Shown here one piece after another: positions 1 through 8,011 of a DNA stretch of 36,355 nucleotides. The DNA comes from Actinomycetes bacterium (GTDB lineage Bacteria > Actinomycetota > Thermoleophilia > Solirubrobacterales > Solirubrobacteraceae): NCBI GenBank assembly GCA_023404805.1, contig JAEYAL010000153.1, forward strand, positions 1 through 36,355, given 5' to 3'. Position 1 is the first letter of the stretch, and every line of letters starts with the position of its first letter. The notes under the pieces are model-generated. The model was not told the DNA's origin, did no database searches, and saw only the letters and a program-made list of their open reading frames with translations. The position numbers and the translations under genes were made by a program.

Positions 1-447
1 CCCGCAGGCCCTGCCGGGCCGGCGGGCGCCGTCGGCCCGGCCGGTGCCACGGGCGCCCGCGGGCCCAGCGACGCGCTCGGCGCCTACCACGACACCGCGG
101 TGCAGCTTCCGAACGGCGATCTCTCCGACGCGGCGACGAAGATCGGCCAGCTGGCCGTCCCAGTGACGCGGGCCATGGTGGTCGCCAAGGTCAACGTGTT
201 CGGGCCCGTGCTCGACACCACGATCCGGCCGATCTCGTGCCGGCTGCAGGCGGGGGCGGCCTTCGATGAGGTCACCTTCGGAGCTGACCGCAACGGATCA
301 GCGGCGGCGCTCACGCTCTTGCTCGACGCAGGCCATCCAGAGGACGTCGAACTGCGGTGCACCGACCAAGGGCAGGCCGCGTACTTCGCAGCCGACACGA
401 AGATCCACGCCATCGCGGTGGCGGCGCTGACAAACGCCGGCAGCTGA
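1..447 (+). CDS. Collagen-like repeat protein, C-terminal part (5' end outside window)
   Basis: The reading frame is open from the first base and ends at TGA 445-447. The first 22 codons are Gly-X-Y collagen-type triplets rich in Pro and Ala (PAGPAGPAG and so on). A globular tail of about 125 residues follows, containing two Cys (one in the segment ISCRLQAG). Bacterial proteins of this build are usually secreted or surface-anchored, with a triple-helical stalk carrying a small beta-rich head. No anchor motif is seen in the tail, and the signal peptide would lie upstream of the window. A hairpin at 540-565 probably ends the transcript. I do not recognise the head domain, so only the collagen-like character is firm. 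Confidence 0.8.
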   Translation, partial: PAGPAGPAGAVGPAGATGARGPSDALGAYHDTAVQLPNGDLSDAATKIGQLAVPVTRAMVVAKVNVFGPVLDTTIRPISCRLQAGAAFDEVTFGADRNGSAAALTLLLDAGHPEDVELRCTDQGQAAYFAADTKIHAIAVAALTNAGS

Positions 448-539
448 CGCTGGGCGCGCCGATTGGTCAGTCCATGAGCAATTTGCGCCAGGGTGGCGAA
501 ATGGGCTAAAGGACCTAGGCCGATCGGCCGATGACATGA

Positions 540-565
540 TCGAGCCTCGCTGACGCGGGGCTCGA
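540..565 (+). terminator. Hairpin terminator candidate after the collagen-like gene
   Basis: An 11-bp stem (TCGAGCCTCGC / GCGGGGCTCGA, one G-T pair) closes a TGAC loop 93 bases after the stop codon. It has no clean T-run, which is common in high-GC actinobacteria. A perfect 12-bp palindrome, GGCCGATCGGCC, sits just upstream at 518-529. Confidence 0.5.
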
Positions 566-618
566 CTCGTTTCTGAGGTCGGTCCGCTCGAATAGTCCAA
601 ATCGGATGGTGGATGGGC

Positions 619-624
619 TAGGCT
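619..624 (+). promoter_or_regulatory. -10 element for the alpha/beta hydrolase
   Basis: TAGGCT lies 7 bases before the ATG at 632 and no Shine-Dalgarno sequence is present. This spacing implies a leaderless or nearly leaderless mRNA. No good -35 box is visible. Confidence 0.45.
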
Positions 625-631
625 CGATCCC

Positions 632-1495
632 ATGGAGCAGTTCAGGCGCGGCCCGCTCACCTTCGATGTCCGAGAGGGAGGTCCGGCTGACGGCGAACCG
701 GTCGTCCTGCTCCACGGCTTCCCGCAAGACAAGGACTCGTGGAAGCACATCGAGCCGCTCCTCCACGAGGCGGGGCTTCGCACGTTCGTCTTCGACCAGC
801 GCGGCTATTCGCCGGGCGCACGCCCGAAGGGCCGCCGCGAGTACACCGGCGACAAGCTCGCGACCGATGTGATCGCGCTGCTCGACGCGGCGGGACTGGA
901 GTGGGCGCACATCGTCGGGCACGACTGGGGCGGTGGCGTGGCGTGGGGCGTAGCGACGAACTACGCCGATCGTGTCCGCTCGGTCACCGTGCTGTCGACC
1001 CCGCACCCGGGGGCGTTGGTGGAGGCGGGGCGCAAGAGCAGCCAGGCGCTGAAGTCCTGGTACATGTTCGCCTTCCAGCTGCCGTGGCTTCCGGAGGTCG
1101 TTGTCTCCAACCGGCGCGTCGCCGACGGCCTGAAGCGCTCTGGTCTGCCGGCTGAGCACGCCGAACACAACGCCAGGCTGATGGCGCAGCCCGGCGCCGC
1201 CACCGGCGCGGTCAACTGGTACCGCGGACTGCCGTTCACGATGCGCGAGCCGGTCCGCCGCACGTCCGTCCCGACGACGTACGTGTGGGGCAGCCGCGAC
1301 GCCTACCTCGGCCGGTACGCCGCTGAGCACACGGCGGACTGGGTCACCGGCCCGTACCGCTTCGTCGAAGTCGACGGCCACCACTGGCTGCCCGAGACCC
1401 AGCCGCAGCGCATGGCGGAGCTGATCACCGAGCAGGTCACGGCGGCGGCTGAGCAGCCGGGGGAGACCGGTCAGCCGCGGGCTGGCGCTGCCTGA
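632..1495 (+). CDS. Alpha/beta-fold hydrolase, epoxide hydrolase-like
   Basis: The product is 287 residues, the usual size for single-domain hydrolases of the epoxide hydrolase/haloalkane dehalogenase branch. The oxyanion-hole motif HGFP is at residues 29-32. The nucleophile elbow GHDWGG (residues 97-102) has Asp98, an acid nucleophile as in epoxide hydrolases rather than the Ser of esterases. Asp223 in WGSRD and His250/His251 in DGHHW complete the likely triad. No signal peptide is seen, so it should be cytoplasmic. The substrate cannot be read from the sequence. The ATG at 632 fits the -10 element TAGGCT just upstream. The 3' end overlaps the convergent PAP2 gene by 59 bases. Confidence 0.9.
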   Translation: MEQFRRGPLTFDVREGGPADGEPVVLLHGFPQDKDSWKHIEPLLHEAGLRTFVFDQRGYSPGARPKGRREYTGDKLATDVIALLDAAGLEWAHIVGHDWGGGVAWGVATNYADRVRSVTVLSTPHPGALVEAGRKSSQALKSWYMFAFQLPWLPEVVVSNRRVADGLKRSGLPAEHAEHNARLMAQPGAATGAVNWYRGLPFTMREPVRRTSVPTTYVWGSRDAYLGRYAAEHTADWVTGPYRFVEVDGHHWLPETQPQRMAELITEQVTAAAEQPGETGQPRAGAA

Positions 1496-2117
1496 CGTCT
1501 CGGCGGGCCGCGCGCTCTGCACATTCGATCGCCAACAACGCGCATGCGGCGCCGAGCGCCCAGCCGCCCAGGAGGTCGGTGGGGCTGTGCACGCCCAGCA
1601 CGACCCGGCTGAAGCCGACGCACGCCGCGATCACCGCCCCGAGGACGACTGCGCGCCGGCGGCCCCGCGGCGTCGCGGCGACGGCGAACGCCGCCGCCAG
1701 CCAGAACGCGGCGGATTGCGCGGAGTGGCCCGACGGGTAGCCGCTCGCGGATTCGATCACCTCCGCGAGCTCGAGCGGGGGCCGCGGCCGCCCGACGGCG
1801 AGCTTGGCGAGCGGGTCCAAGACGGCTGCCAGCAGCAGCGCACCCGCGGGCAGCAGCGCCTGCGGCCATCCCGCTCCGCGCGAGCGCAGGAGCCACGCCG
1901 CCAGCGCCGCCAGCGACCCGAGCACGACGATGTTCCCGAACCACGACGCGGCCCGCGCCGCCACGCCCACTGCCGAGGTCCGGTCGCCAGCGATCGCCTC
2001 CACGATCTCGAGGTCGGCGCGTGTGACGGGGTTGTCGGCCGTGACGACGAACGCCAGCGCTCCGACGAAGAGCAGCGCTGCGAGGGCCGCCCAGATCCGC
2101 CAGTGCACGTGACCCAT
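1437..2117 (-). CDS. PAP2-family membrane phosphatase
   Basis: This 226-residue protein has about six hydrophobic segments and the full three-part phosphatase signature of the PAP2/haloperoxidase family. These are K105-x6-R112-P113, PSGH at 128-131, and S170-R171-x5-H177-x3-D181. Such enzymes remove phosphate from lipid phosphates (phosphatidate, undecaprenyl pyrophosphate or similar) at the outer face of the membrane. The exact substrate is unknown. The tail after about residue 205 is Pro/Arg/Gln-rich and is encoded in the 59-base overlap with the convergent hydrolase gene. The start at 2117 is supported by a -10 element, TAGGGT, 8 bases upstream. Confidence 0.9.
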   Translation of the reverse strand: MGHVHWRIWAALAALLFVGALAFVVTADNPVTRADLEIVEAIAGDRTSAVGVAARAASWFGNIVVLGSLAALAAWLLRSRGAGWPQALLPAGALLLAAVLDPLAKLAVGRPRPPLELAEVIESASGYPSGHSAQSAAFWLAAAFAVAATPRGRRRAVVLGAVIAACVGFSRVVLGVHSPTDLLGGWALGAACALLAIECAERAARRDVRQRQPAADRSPPAAQPPP

Positions 2118-2125
2118 CGTGCGTC

Positions 2126-2131
2126 ACCCTA
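2126..2131 (-). promoter_or_regulatory. -10 element for the PAP2 gene
   Basis: On the minus strand TAGGGT lies 8 bases before the ATG at 2117, with no Shine-Dalgarno sequence between. This is again consistent with a leaderless transcript. Confidence 0.4.
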
Positions 2132-2181
2132 GAACGGCCGCGGACGCCCGACCCGGTCAGTTCAGAGCAGCAGACCCGCGC

Positions 2182-4242
2182 TCAGCGCGTCAGGCGGACC
2201 GGCTTGGCCAGCGCCTGCGTGCCCGGCTGGGCGGCGGGGATCGCGGCGTTGACCGTCGCGGTGACGCGGCGCTGCGCTTTCAGCTGGCGGCGCCCAGCGG
2301 CGCTGAGCCGAATCGCCACAGGTGTGGCGTTCGTGGTGGAGACCGTGACCGTCGTGGTGCCGAGCAGCACCGCCGCGCGCGCCTTCGGTGCCGCGTGCTT
2401 CTTCGGCTTCTTCGGAGCGGGCATCGTCAGCGTGAGCGTGAGCTGGCACCGGTTGCCGGGACCCAGGGTCGCGAAGCGCACGAGCGTCTTGACCTGCTTG
2501 CGGCGGACCACGGTCGCGAGCTTCTGGCTCGGCGGCGAGAGCTGGCCGAGCGCGCACGGCGGAGCCGGCGGCGGCTTGAACGGGACCTGTGGCGGCTCGG
2601 GCGGGGTCGTCGGCTGCTCGGGCGGGACCGGAGGCGGATCCGGCGGCCCGCAGCGCATGTCGGCCGGGCAGCTGAGCGTCACGGCACCGGAGCGGGCGAC
2701 GAGCGGGACGAGGCCAGGCGCCCAGCTTCCGCCGCCAACCTCCGCGCGGAGCTCGAAGGTGCGGTCGGTACGCGCGCAGACGCCGGCGAGGCCCTCGCCG
2801 TTGGTGAAGGCGAGGCCACCGGGAGAGACGCCGCCCGCGGTCGCGGCCCCGATCGCCTCGGTGGCGGTCAGCTCGGCGCCGTCGACCGGAAGCCCGTGGT
2901 AGGTGACGGCGGCGACCCAGCAGCCGGGGCGCGCCGGATCGGGTGAGGTGGACAGCGCCAGCGGAAGGAAGCGCCCGGCGGCTCCTTCGGCGGCGCACAC
3001 GGGGATGTCCTTGCCGGCGTTGTCGCCTCCGCGGTCGCGCGCGATCGCCGCGGCGAAGGCCGCGCTGGCTGCGCTGCCCGGCGCGACCGAGCCGTCGACG
3101 GCATGCGCGCCGTAGTAGCCCATCCAGTGCTCGATCAGGTTGTACGGGCTCTTGCCGGCGGGGTCGTCGCCGACCAGCGAGGACTCCCGCTCGACCGCGG
3201 CGTAGCCCATGTAGTCGGTCACGTTGCAATCCGAGCCCATCACCGTGTCGGTGACCAGCGCAGTCGTCCCGGCGCGCCCGGCGTCGCTGATGTAGCTCGC
3301 CGCCTCGGTGCCCGGCGGCGCGTCCGGGGAGCGCTTGGCCCAACCGAGCTCGGTCTGCAGGAGCGGGACGTCGGTGCGGTGCACCGCCTGGAGCGCCTGC
3401 TGCTCGCGGCGCAGGTTGGCGACGATGTTCAGGGCCGCGGGCCCGTAGGGGTGGACCGCGATCCCGTCGACCTTCCACCCCGGCCCGCCGGCCGCGAACA
3501 GGTCTTGGATGAAGTCGTCGTCGTTGGTCACCGGGTATTGGCAGTCGACCCCGCCGCCCCAGACGATGCCGCCGACCACGACCTGGGCGTCCTCGTCCTC
3601 CTCGCGGATCGCGGTCCGTGCCGCGTTGTACATCGCCACGTACTGGGCGGCGCTCGGCCGGTTGTTCCAATAAGCGTCGACGTTCGGTTCGTTCCAGACC
3701 TCGTACTGCGTCATCGGAATCGCAGTGCCTGAGTACGTCTCCCAGAACTCGCCGCCACGGCCGTAGCGGTGCGCGAGCGCCCGGGCGAACGCGGCGTACT
3801 CGTCCGGGTCCTTCGGCGGCACGTAGCGCGAGATCACCTCGTCGCAGCCGGGCGGCGTGTACTTCGGCTGCTGCGCCCAGACGGGCGCGAGGTCGATCAC
3901 CGGCAGCCAGCGCAGTCCGCGTTTGGCCAGCGCGCCAGCGATCCGGTCGGGGATCGTCCAGTCGTACGGCGAGGCGGCGCTGTCGTGCTGGACGAGGTCC
4001 CACGCCGCGTCGGTCCGGGCGACGCCCATCCCGTCCTGGGACATGGCGCTCAGGTACGGGTCCCACGGCGGCGCGGGACCTTGCGGATGGGCCCAGACGG
4101 TGTCCCAGTTGACCAGGCTCTGGATGTTGAGCCCGAAGCCGTGGGGGGTCGCCGCCGCGGGGGCCTGCGCCTGTGCCGGGCGCGGGCCCGCGAACGCGAT
4201 GGCCAAAACGGTCATCGCGATCAACATGAGCGGGCGACGCAT
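2182..4242 (-). CDS. Secreted glycoside hydrolase, clan-A (GH39/GH5-like), with C-terminal accessory domain
   Basis: Counting from the ATG at 4242 gives 686 residues. A Sec signal peptide comes first (MRRPLMLIAMTVLAIAFAGP, cleaved near AQA). A TIM-barrel catalytic domain of about 400 residues follows. The WNEPN motif gives the acid/base Glu185, and LQTELGW gives the likely nucleophile Glu298, as in clan GH-A. After about residue 530 a proline-rich linker leads to a basic beta-rich domain of about 110 residues that may bind glycan or cell wall. A longer reading from GTG 4257 adds five residues. I prefer 4242 because of the signal peptide and the -10-like CATACT six bases upstream. Polysaccharide cleavage outside the cell is likely; the linkage is unknown. 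Confidence 0.85.
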   Translation of the reverse strand: MRRPLMLIAMTVLAIAFAGPRPAQAQAPAAATPHGFGLNIQSLVNWDTVWAHPQGPAPPWDPYLSAMSQDGMGVARTDAAWDLVQHDSAASPYDWTIPDRIAGALAKRGLRWLPVIDLAPVWAQQPKYTPPGCDEVISRYVPPKDPDEYAAFARALAHRYGRGGEFWETYSGTAIPMTQYEVWNEPNVDAYWNNRPSAAQYVAMYNAARTAIREEDEDAQVVVGGIVWGGGVDCQYPVTNDDDFIQDLFAAGGPGWKVDGIAVHPYGPAALNIVANLRREQQALQAVHRTDVPLLQTELGWAKRSPDAPPGTEAASYISDAGRAGTTALVTDTVMGSDCNVTDYMGYAAVERESSLVGDDPAGKSPYNLIEHWMGYYGAHAVDGSVAPGSAASAAFAAAIARDRGGDNAGKDIPVCAAEGAAGRFLPLALSTSPDPARPGCWVAAVTYHGLPVDGAELTATEAIGAATAGGVSPGGLAFTNGEGLAGVCARTDRTFELRAEVGGGSWAPGLVPLVARSGAVTLSCPADMRCGPPDPPPVPPEQPTTPPEPPQVPFKPPPAPPCALGQLSPPSQKLATVVRRKQVKTLVRFATLGPGNRCQLTLTLTMPAPKKPKKHAAPKARAAVLLGTTTVTVSTTNATPVAIRLSAAGRRQLKAQRRVTATVNAAIPAAQPGTQALAKPVRLTR

Positions 4243-4248
4243 CAGTGC

Positions 4249-4254
4249 AGTATG
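4249..4254 (-). promoter_or_regulatory. -10 element candidate for the glycoside hydrolase gene
   Basis: On the minus strand TGCATACT places a -10 hexamer CATACT six bases before the ATG at 4242. No Shine-Dalgarno sequence or convincing -35 box is visible. Confidence 0.3.
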
Positions 4255-4285
4255 CACATGACGATGTGAGAGGAACAGCAGTTCA

Positions 4286-4300
4286 CTGTGATTCTCACAG
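4286..4300. repeat. 15-bp palindrome, operator candidate upstream of the glycoside hydrolase
   Basis: CTGTGA, TTC, TCACAG is a perfect 6-bp inverted repeat with a 3-base centre. It lies about 44 bases upstream of the glycosidase start, where a sugar-responsive regulator could bind. The half sites resemble CRP half sites, but the spacer is too short for CRP. Confidence 0.3.
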
Positions 4301-4368
4301 ATGTCCGTCGCTCGCCGCTTCCGAGGCCGAACTCGTCGATCGGAGCCGCCCGCTGCCCCGCGGGGAAC

Positions 4369-5409
4369 TCAGCAGACGACGCGCAGCGCCGCCGGGCGGA
4401 CCGTGAAGGCCGCCTCGGTGACGTGCTTCCAGTAGTCGCCGTCGACCTGCATCGGCAGCGGCCGGTCACAGCGGAACGTGACCGTCGGCGCGGCGGGGAG
4501 GACCTCGATGCGCGGGTGGCCGTCGGCGCGGACCGGCGCCAGCGTGCGGAACGTGACGGACGGGACGTCAAGCCAGCGCAGGCCGGGCATCAGGCCGACG
4601 GCGGCGAGCGTGCCGCTTTCGAGGGTCACGTCGGTCGCGAGCGTCAGCGGCCGCGGCCCCGCGTAGGTGTAGGCCTGGGCGTTCTGCACGATAGCGGTGA
4701 TGGCACGCAGCTCGCGTCCGCCCGACTCGATGGTGATGCCGGCCTCCGCGCCGAAGTACTCCTGCCGGGCGACGCGCACGGCCTCGGCCCAGAACGCCGT
4801 CCAGCGGAAGCGGTGCTTGCGCGCGAGATCCTGGTCGACCAGCTCGACGACGGCGGCGTCGAGCCCCACCCCGACGGTGAAGGCGAACGGGCGGCCATCG
4901 ACGTAGCCCAGGTCGATCGTGCGGGAAGCGCCGCCGAGCTTTGCCACGCGCTGGGCGGCTTTGACGCCGTCGTGGCCCATGCCGAGCATCCGCGCGAGCA
5001 CGCTCGCGTTGCCGCCAGGCAGATGCGCCAGCGCGGTCTGCGTCCCAGCGAGCGCGCGGATCGCCTCGTTCGCCGTGCCATCGCCGCCGTAGACCGCGAC
5101 CACCTCGGCGCCGGCGAGGACGGCTTCCTGGGCGATCTCGGTCGCATGGCCCTGCGCCTGCGTCTTCTGCACGTCGACGTCGAACCGCTCCGACAGCGCC
5201 TCGCGGATCAGCCCGGCGCGCTTCGTGGACACGGTCGTGGCGGTCGGGTTGACGATCAGCGTCAGGCGGCTCTTGGCACCCGGCCGGGCCGGAGCGGGGG
5301 AGGGCGCGGCCTCCGGCCGCTGCGCGTCGGCGGCCTGTGGAGCCTGCGCTTCGGCGGCACCCGCCGCCGCGCTGCTGCCAGGCTCGCCCGGCCCCGCGGG
5401 CTGCGTCAC
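4369..5409 (-). CDS. Diacylglycerol kinase-family lipid kinase
   Basis: The 346-residue product belongs to the DagK/sphingosine kinase (LCB5/YegS) family, which phosphorylates lipid hydroxyl groups with ATP. IVNPTA begins the kinase fold near residue 52. The nucleotide-binding motif GGDGTANE is at 108-115. The second glycine-rich segment reads PGGNAS (131-136), a variant of the more common P.GT.N. The first 45 residues are Ala/Pro/Gln-rich and look disordered. The GTG start overlaps the stop codon of corA by four bases (GTGA), so the two genes are translationally coupled. A role in membrane phospholipid turnover is likely; the exact lipid is not visible. Confidence 0.87.
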   Translation of the reverse strand: MTQPAGPGEPGSSAAAGAAEAQAPQAADAQRPEAAPSPAPARPGAKSRLTLIVNPTATTVSTKRAGLIREALSERFDVDVQKTQAQGHATEIAQEAVLAGAEVVAVYGGDGTANEAIRALAGTQTALAHLPGGNASVLARMLGMGHDGVKAAQRVAKLGGASRTIDLGYVDGRPFAFTVGVGLDAAVVELVDQDLARKHRFRWTAFWAEAVRVARQEYFGAEAGITIESGGRELRAITAIVQNAQAYTYAGPRPLTLATDVTLESGTLAAVGLMPGLRWLDVPSVTFRTLAPVRADGHPRIEVLPAAPTVTFRCDRPLPMQVDGDYWKHVTEAAFTVRPAALRVVC

Positions 5410-6410
5410 AGCCAGCCGCGCTTGCGGAACACGGTGATCATCCCGACGAGCAGGACGAACATCAGGCCGACGATCACCCAGAACGCGTGGATGCTGTTCT
5501 GCCCGGGCAGACCGGTGTTCATGCCGAAGACCGAGGCGACGAGCGTGAGCGGCAGGACGATGACGCTGATCGACGTGAGGACGAGCAGCACGTCGTTGGC
5601 CCGGTGCGAGTAGATCGCCTCGTTCGTGCGCTCCAGGGCCTCAGCGACCTCTTTGAAGTTCTCGAGCATGTCCCAGATCCGCTCGGACGCGTCGTTGATG
5701 TCGTCGAAGTAGATCTCCTGGTCCTCCAGGAGGTAGCGCTTCGTGCGCTCCAGGTCCTTGAGGGCCAGGCGCTGCGGCCGGATCACCTTGCGGAAGTTGA
5801 TGATCTCCTGCTTGGCGTTGGAGATGTCGCGGACGGTGTCGGCGGAGGGGCCCGAGAAGATGTCTTCCTCGGAGCGCTCGAGCTTGTTGCCGATCTTGCG
5901 GAGCATCGGGAACGACGCGTCCACGCAGGTGTCGACGATCTTGTAGAGCAGGAAGCCGGCGCCCTGGGCCATCAGGTCGTCGCGGGCCGACTGCTTGCGC
6001 TGGCAGCGGTCGAACAGGTACGAGAGCGGCTGGATCGGGTCGTTCGGCAGCGTGATCACGTAGTCGGGCCCGATGAACATGTCGAGCTCGACGGCGTTCA
6101 GGCGGCCGACCGCTTTGTCGTACTGCGGGAAGTGCAGGACGATGAAGAGGTACTCGTCGTACTCGTCGACCTTCGGGCGCTGGTTGCGCGAGAAGACGTC
6201 CTCGTAGTCGAGCTCGTGGAAGTCCGGGTAGCGCTCCTCAAGCCAGACCCGGTCGGCGGCCGTGGGCTTCTCGATGTGGATCCAGCGCAGGTTGTCGGTC
6301 TCGACGACCTGCGCGCGTGCGACGAGCTCTTCAGGCGGAGCTGACGGCGAAACGACGCGCCCGCGCGTGCGCCGCGGCAGCGTGGGCCGCGATGTCATGA
6401 GGCTGCGCAT
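5406..6410 (-). CDS. corA: CorA-family magnesium/divalent cation channel
   Basis: This 334-residue protein has a long soluble, mostly helical N-terminal region and two transmembrane helices near the C terminus. Between them is the hallmark GMN motif at 296-298. The family forms pentameric channels for Mg2+ and, in some members, Co2+, Ni2+ or Zn2+. The loop after GMN reads TGLPGQN and the protein ends in a basic RKRGWL. The residues before about 30 are basic and variable. ATG 6398 is an alternative start. It is the first gene of a two-gene unit with the lipid kinase. No Mg2+ riboswitch (M-box) is apparent upstream. Confidence 0.93.
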   Translation of the reverse strand: MRSLMTSRPTLPRRTRGRVVSPSAPPEELVARAQVVETDNLRWIHIEKPTAADRVWLEERYPDFHELDYEDVFSRNQRPKVDEYDEYLFIVLHFPQYDKAVGRLNAVELDMFIGPDYVITLPNDPIQPLSYLFDRCQRKQSARDDLMAQGAGFLLYKIVDTCVDASFPMLRKIGNKLERSEEDIFSGPSADTVRDISNAKQEIINFRKVIRPQRLALKDLERTKRYLLEDQEIYFDDINDASERIWDMLENFKEVAEALERTNEAIYSHRANDVLLVLTSISVIVLPLTLVASVFGMNTGLPGQNSIHAFWVIVGLMFVLLVGMITVFRKRGWL

Positions 6411-6478
6411 GGCTACTGGGGGGTTCGTCGGTCATCGTCGTCGTTGATCCTGCATCCGCCGCCGCGGGTGCGCTGAGC

Positions 6479-6484
6479 AGTCTA
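6479..6484 (-). promoter_or_regulatory. -10 element candidate for corA
   Basis: TAGACT on the minus strand would give a leader of about 60 bases before the corA ATG at 6410. It is divergent from the SAM-riboswitch promoter about 40 bases away. Confidence 0.35.
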
Positions 6485-6522
6485 CCGGCGCGCGGCACAT
6501 CGCCTGCAGGGCGGACAACACA

Positions 6523-6550
6523 CTGGACGGACCGCCCGTTTTGGTAGCCT
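6523..6550 (+). promoter_or_regulatory. Promoter of the SAM-riboswitch/thrC-like transcript
   Basis: A -35 box CTGGAC (6523-6528) and a -10 box TAGCCT (6545-6550) are 16 bases apart. They would start transcription near 6557, about 25 bases before the aptamer. Confidence 0.5.
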
Positions 6551-6581
6551 GGCCAGCAGCAGGCCGAAGCGCCTTGCAAGA

Positions 6582-6667
6582 CACATCCAGAGGAGTGGAG
6601 GGACTGGCCCTACGAAGCTCCGGCAACCACCGCCACGCGGGAACGGTGCCAATTCCAGAGAGATGTG
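6582..6667 (+). promoter_or_regulatory. SAM-I (S-box) riboswitch
   Basis: Helix P1 is closed by CACATC (6582-6587) and GATGTG (6662-6667). Between them, in order, are the conserved S-box blocks AGAGGAGTGGAGGGACTGGC, then CCC, GAAGCTCCGGCAACC and GGTGCCAATTCCAG. These match the SAM-I consensus of the kink-turn, the P2/P3 junction and the pseudoknot partner. SAM-I aptamers bind S-adenosylmethionine and normally switch off sulfur/methionine genes. Downstream no T-run terminator is seen. A hairpin of CCGCC (6691-6695) with GGCGG (6706-6710) abuts the Shine-Dalgarno sequence GGAAGGA (6709-6715), so control at translation is likely. The controlled gene starts at 6724. Confidence 0.95.
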
Positions 6668-6723
6668 GCCGGAGACTCCTCTTGAGGAACCCGCCACAAC
6701 GTCGAGGCGGAAGGAACCCGAGA

Positions 6724-7971
6724 GTGAACGCAAAGAGTCTGACCTGTCGCGAGTGCGGCTTTGAGTACCCGCTCGAGGCGCGCTACGTCTGCGAGCGCTG
6801 CTTCGGCCCGGTCGAGGTCGCCTACGACTTCTCCGGCCTCGCTGGCGACCCGGAGTCGGTCAAGCGCCGCATCCAGGCTGGTCCGCAGAACATCTGGCGC
6901 TACGCCGACTTCCTGCCGGTCGACGCGCTCCCCGCGGGCGCGCACGCCGGCCTGCCGGTTGGCAGCACGCCCCTCGTCAAAGCCGACCGCCTGGCCGCCG
7001 CGCTGGGCCTCAGCGGCGAAGTGTGGGTCAAGAACGACGCCCACAACCCCACGCACTCGTTCAAGGACCGCGTCGTCGCCGTCGCGTCGGCCCGCGCCCG
7101 CGAGCTCGGCATGACGACGCTGGCCTGCGCCTCGACCGGCAACCTCGCTGGCGCCGTCGCCGCTCAGGCTGCGGCGCTCGGCCTGGAGTCCTACGTCTTC
7201 ATCCCGAGCAACCTCGAAGAGCAGAAGATCCTCTCGACGGGCGTCTACGGCACGAAGCTCGTCAAGGTGCGCGGCAACTACGACGACGTCAACCGCCTCT
7301 GCACCGAGCTGTCGGGCGAGCGCGACTGGGCGTTCGTCAACGTGAACGTGCGCCCGTACTACGCCGAGGGCTCCAAGACCCTCGCGTACGAGATCGCCGA
7401 ACAGCTCGACTGGACCGTCCCGGACCGCATCGTCGCTCCGATCGCGTCCGGCTCGCTCTTCACCAAGCTCAAGAAGGGCTTCGGCGAGTTCCGCGAGCTC
7501 GGCCTCATCACCGGTGAGGACCCGACGATGAACGGCGCTCAGGCCACCGGCTGCTCGCCCGTCGCCACGGCCTACGCCGAGGGCAAGAATTTCTGCAAGC
7601 CCGTCAAGCCGGACACGATCGCCAAGTCGCTGGCCATCGGCAACCCCGCCGACGGCCCGTACGCGATCGACGTCGCCCGCAACACGGGCGGCTCGATCGA
7701 AGCGGTCACCGACGACGAGATCCGCGCCGGCATCCGCCTCCTCGCCGAGACGACCGGCATCTTCACCGAGACCGCCGGCGGCGTCACCACCGCCGTGCTC
7801 AAGAAGCTCGCCGACCAGGGCGCTATCGGCGCAGGCGAGCGCACCGTCATCGTCATCACCGGCGACGGCCTCAAGACCCTCGACGCCGTCCGCGGCTCGT
7901 TTGAGTCCTTCGAGGTCGAACCCAGTCTGGGCGACTTCGTCGCCAACGTCGAAGAGAAGGCGCTCGTCTAA
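6724..7971 (+). CDS. thrC: Threonine synthase homologue, PLP-dependent; possible sulfur-carrier-dependent homocysteine synthase
   Basis: The 415-residue product starts at GTG 6724, which has GGAAGGA eight bases upstream. The open frame runs further back but through the riboswitch, so longer starts are rejected. A small Cys4 zinc-ribbon-like segment (Cys8, Cys11, Cys23, Cys26) precedes the fold-type II PLP domain. The cofactor lysine is Lys114 in HSFKDR, and the phosphate-binding turn is near ASTGN (136-140). Threonine synthase turns O-phosphohomoserine into threonine. SAM control and the sulfur-carrier gene 40 bases downstream instead suggest replacement of the phosphate by sulfide carried on that protein, giving homocysteine. 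Family membership is firm; which reaction it performs is inference. Confidence 0.88.
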   Translation: MNAKSLTCRECGFEYPLEARYVCERCFGPVEVAYDFSGLAGDPESVKRRIQAGPQNIWRYADFLPVDALPAGAHAGLPVGSTPLVKADRLAAALGLSGEVWVKNDAHNPTHSFKDRVVAVASARARELGMTTLACASTGNLAGAVAAQAAALGLESYVFIPSNLEEQKILSTGVYGTKLVKVRGNYDDVNRLCTELSGERDWAFVNVNVRPYYAEGSKTLAYEIAEQLDWTVPDRIVAPIASGSLFTKLKKGFGEFRELGLITGEDPTMNGAQATGCSPVATAYAEGKNFCKPVKPDTIAKSLAIGNPADGPYAIDVARNTGGSIEAVTDDEIRAGIRLLAETTGIFTETAGGVTTAVLKKLADQGAIGAGERTVIVITGDGLKTLDAVRGSFESFEVEPSLGDFVANVEEKALV

Positions 7972-8011
7972 GACGGCCTTCTCACCGCACCACCGCCTGA
8001 AAGACCTGCAC

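Noticed and set aside
1..66. CRISPR or tandem DNA repeat
   Set aside because: The repetition is of Gly-X-Y codons of a collagen-like protein, with no spacers or constant repeat unit. No CRISPR array is seen anywhere in the window.
2162..4066. A 634-codon minus-strand open frame overlapping the glycoside hydrolase
   Set aside because: It is a frame-shifted shadow on the same strand, almost only Arg, Pro, Gly and Ala, while the hydrolase frame has a signal peptide and catalytic motifs.
6541..6723. N-terminal extension of the thrC-like protein
   Set aside because: This stretch encodes the SAM-I aptamer; a ribosome-binding site and GTG at 6724 give the normal family start.
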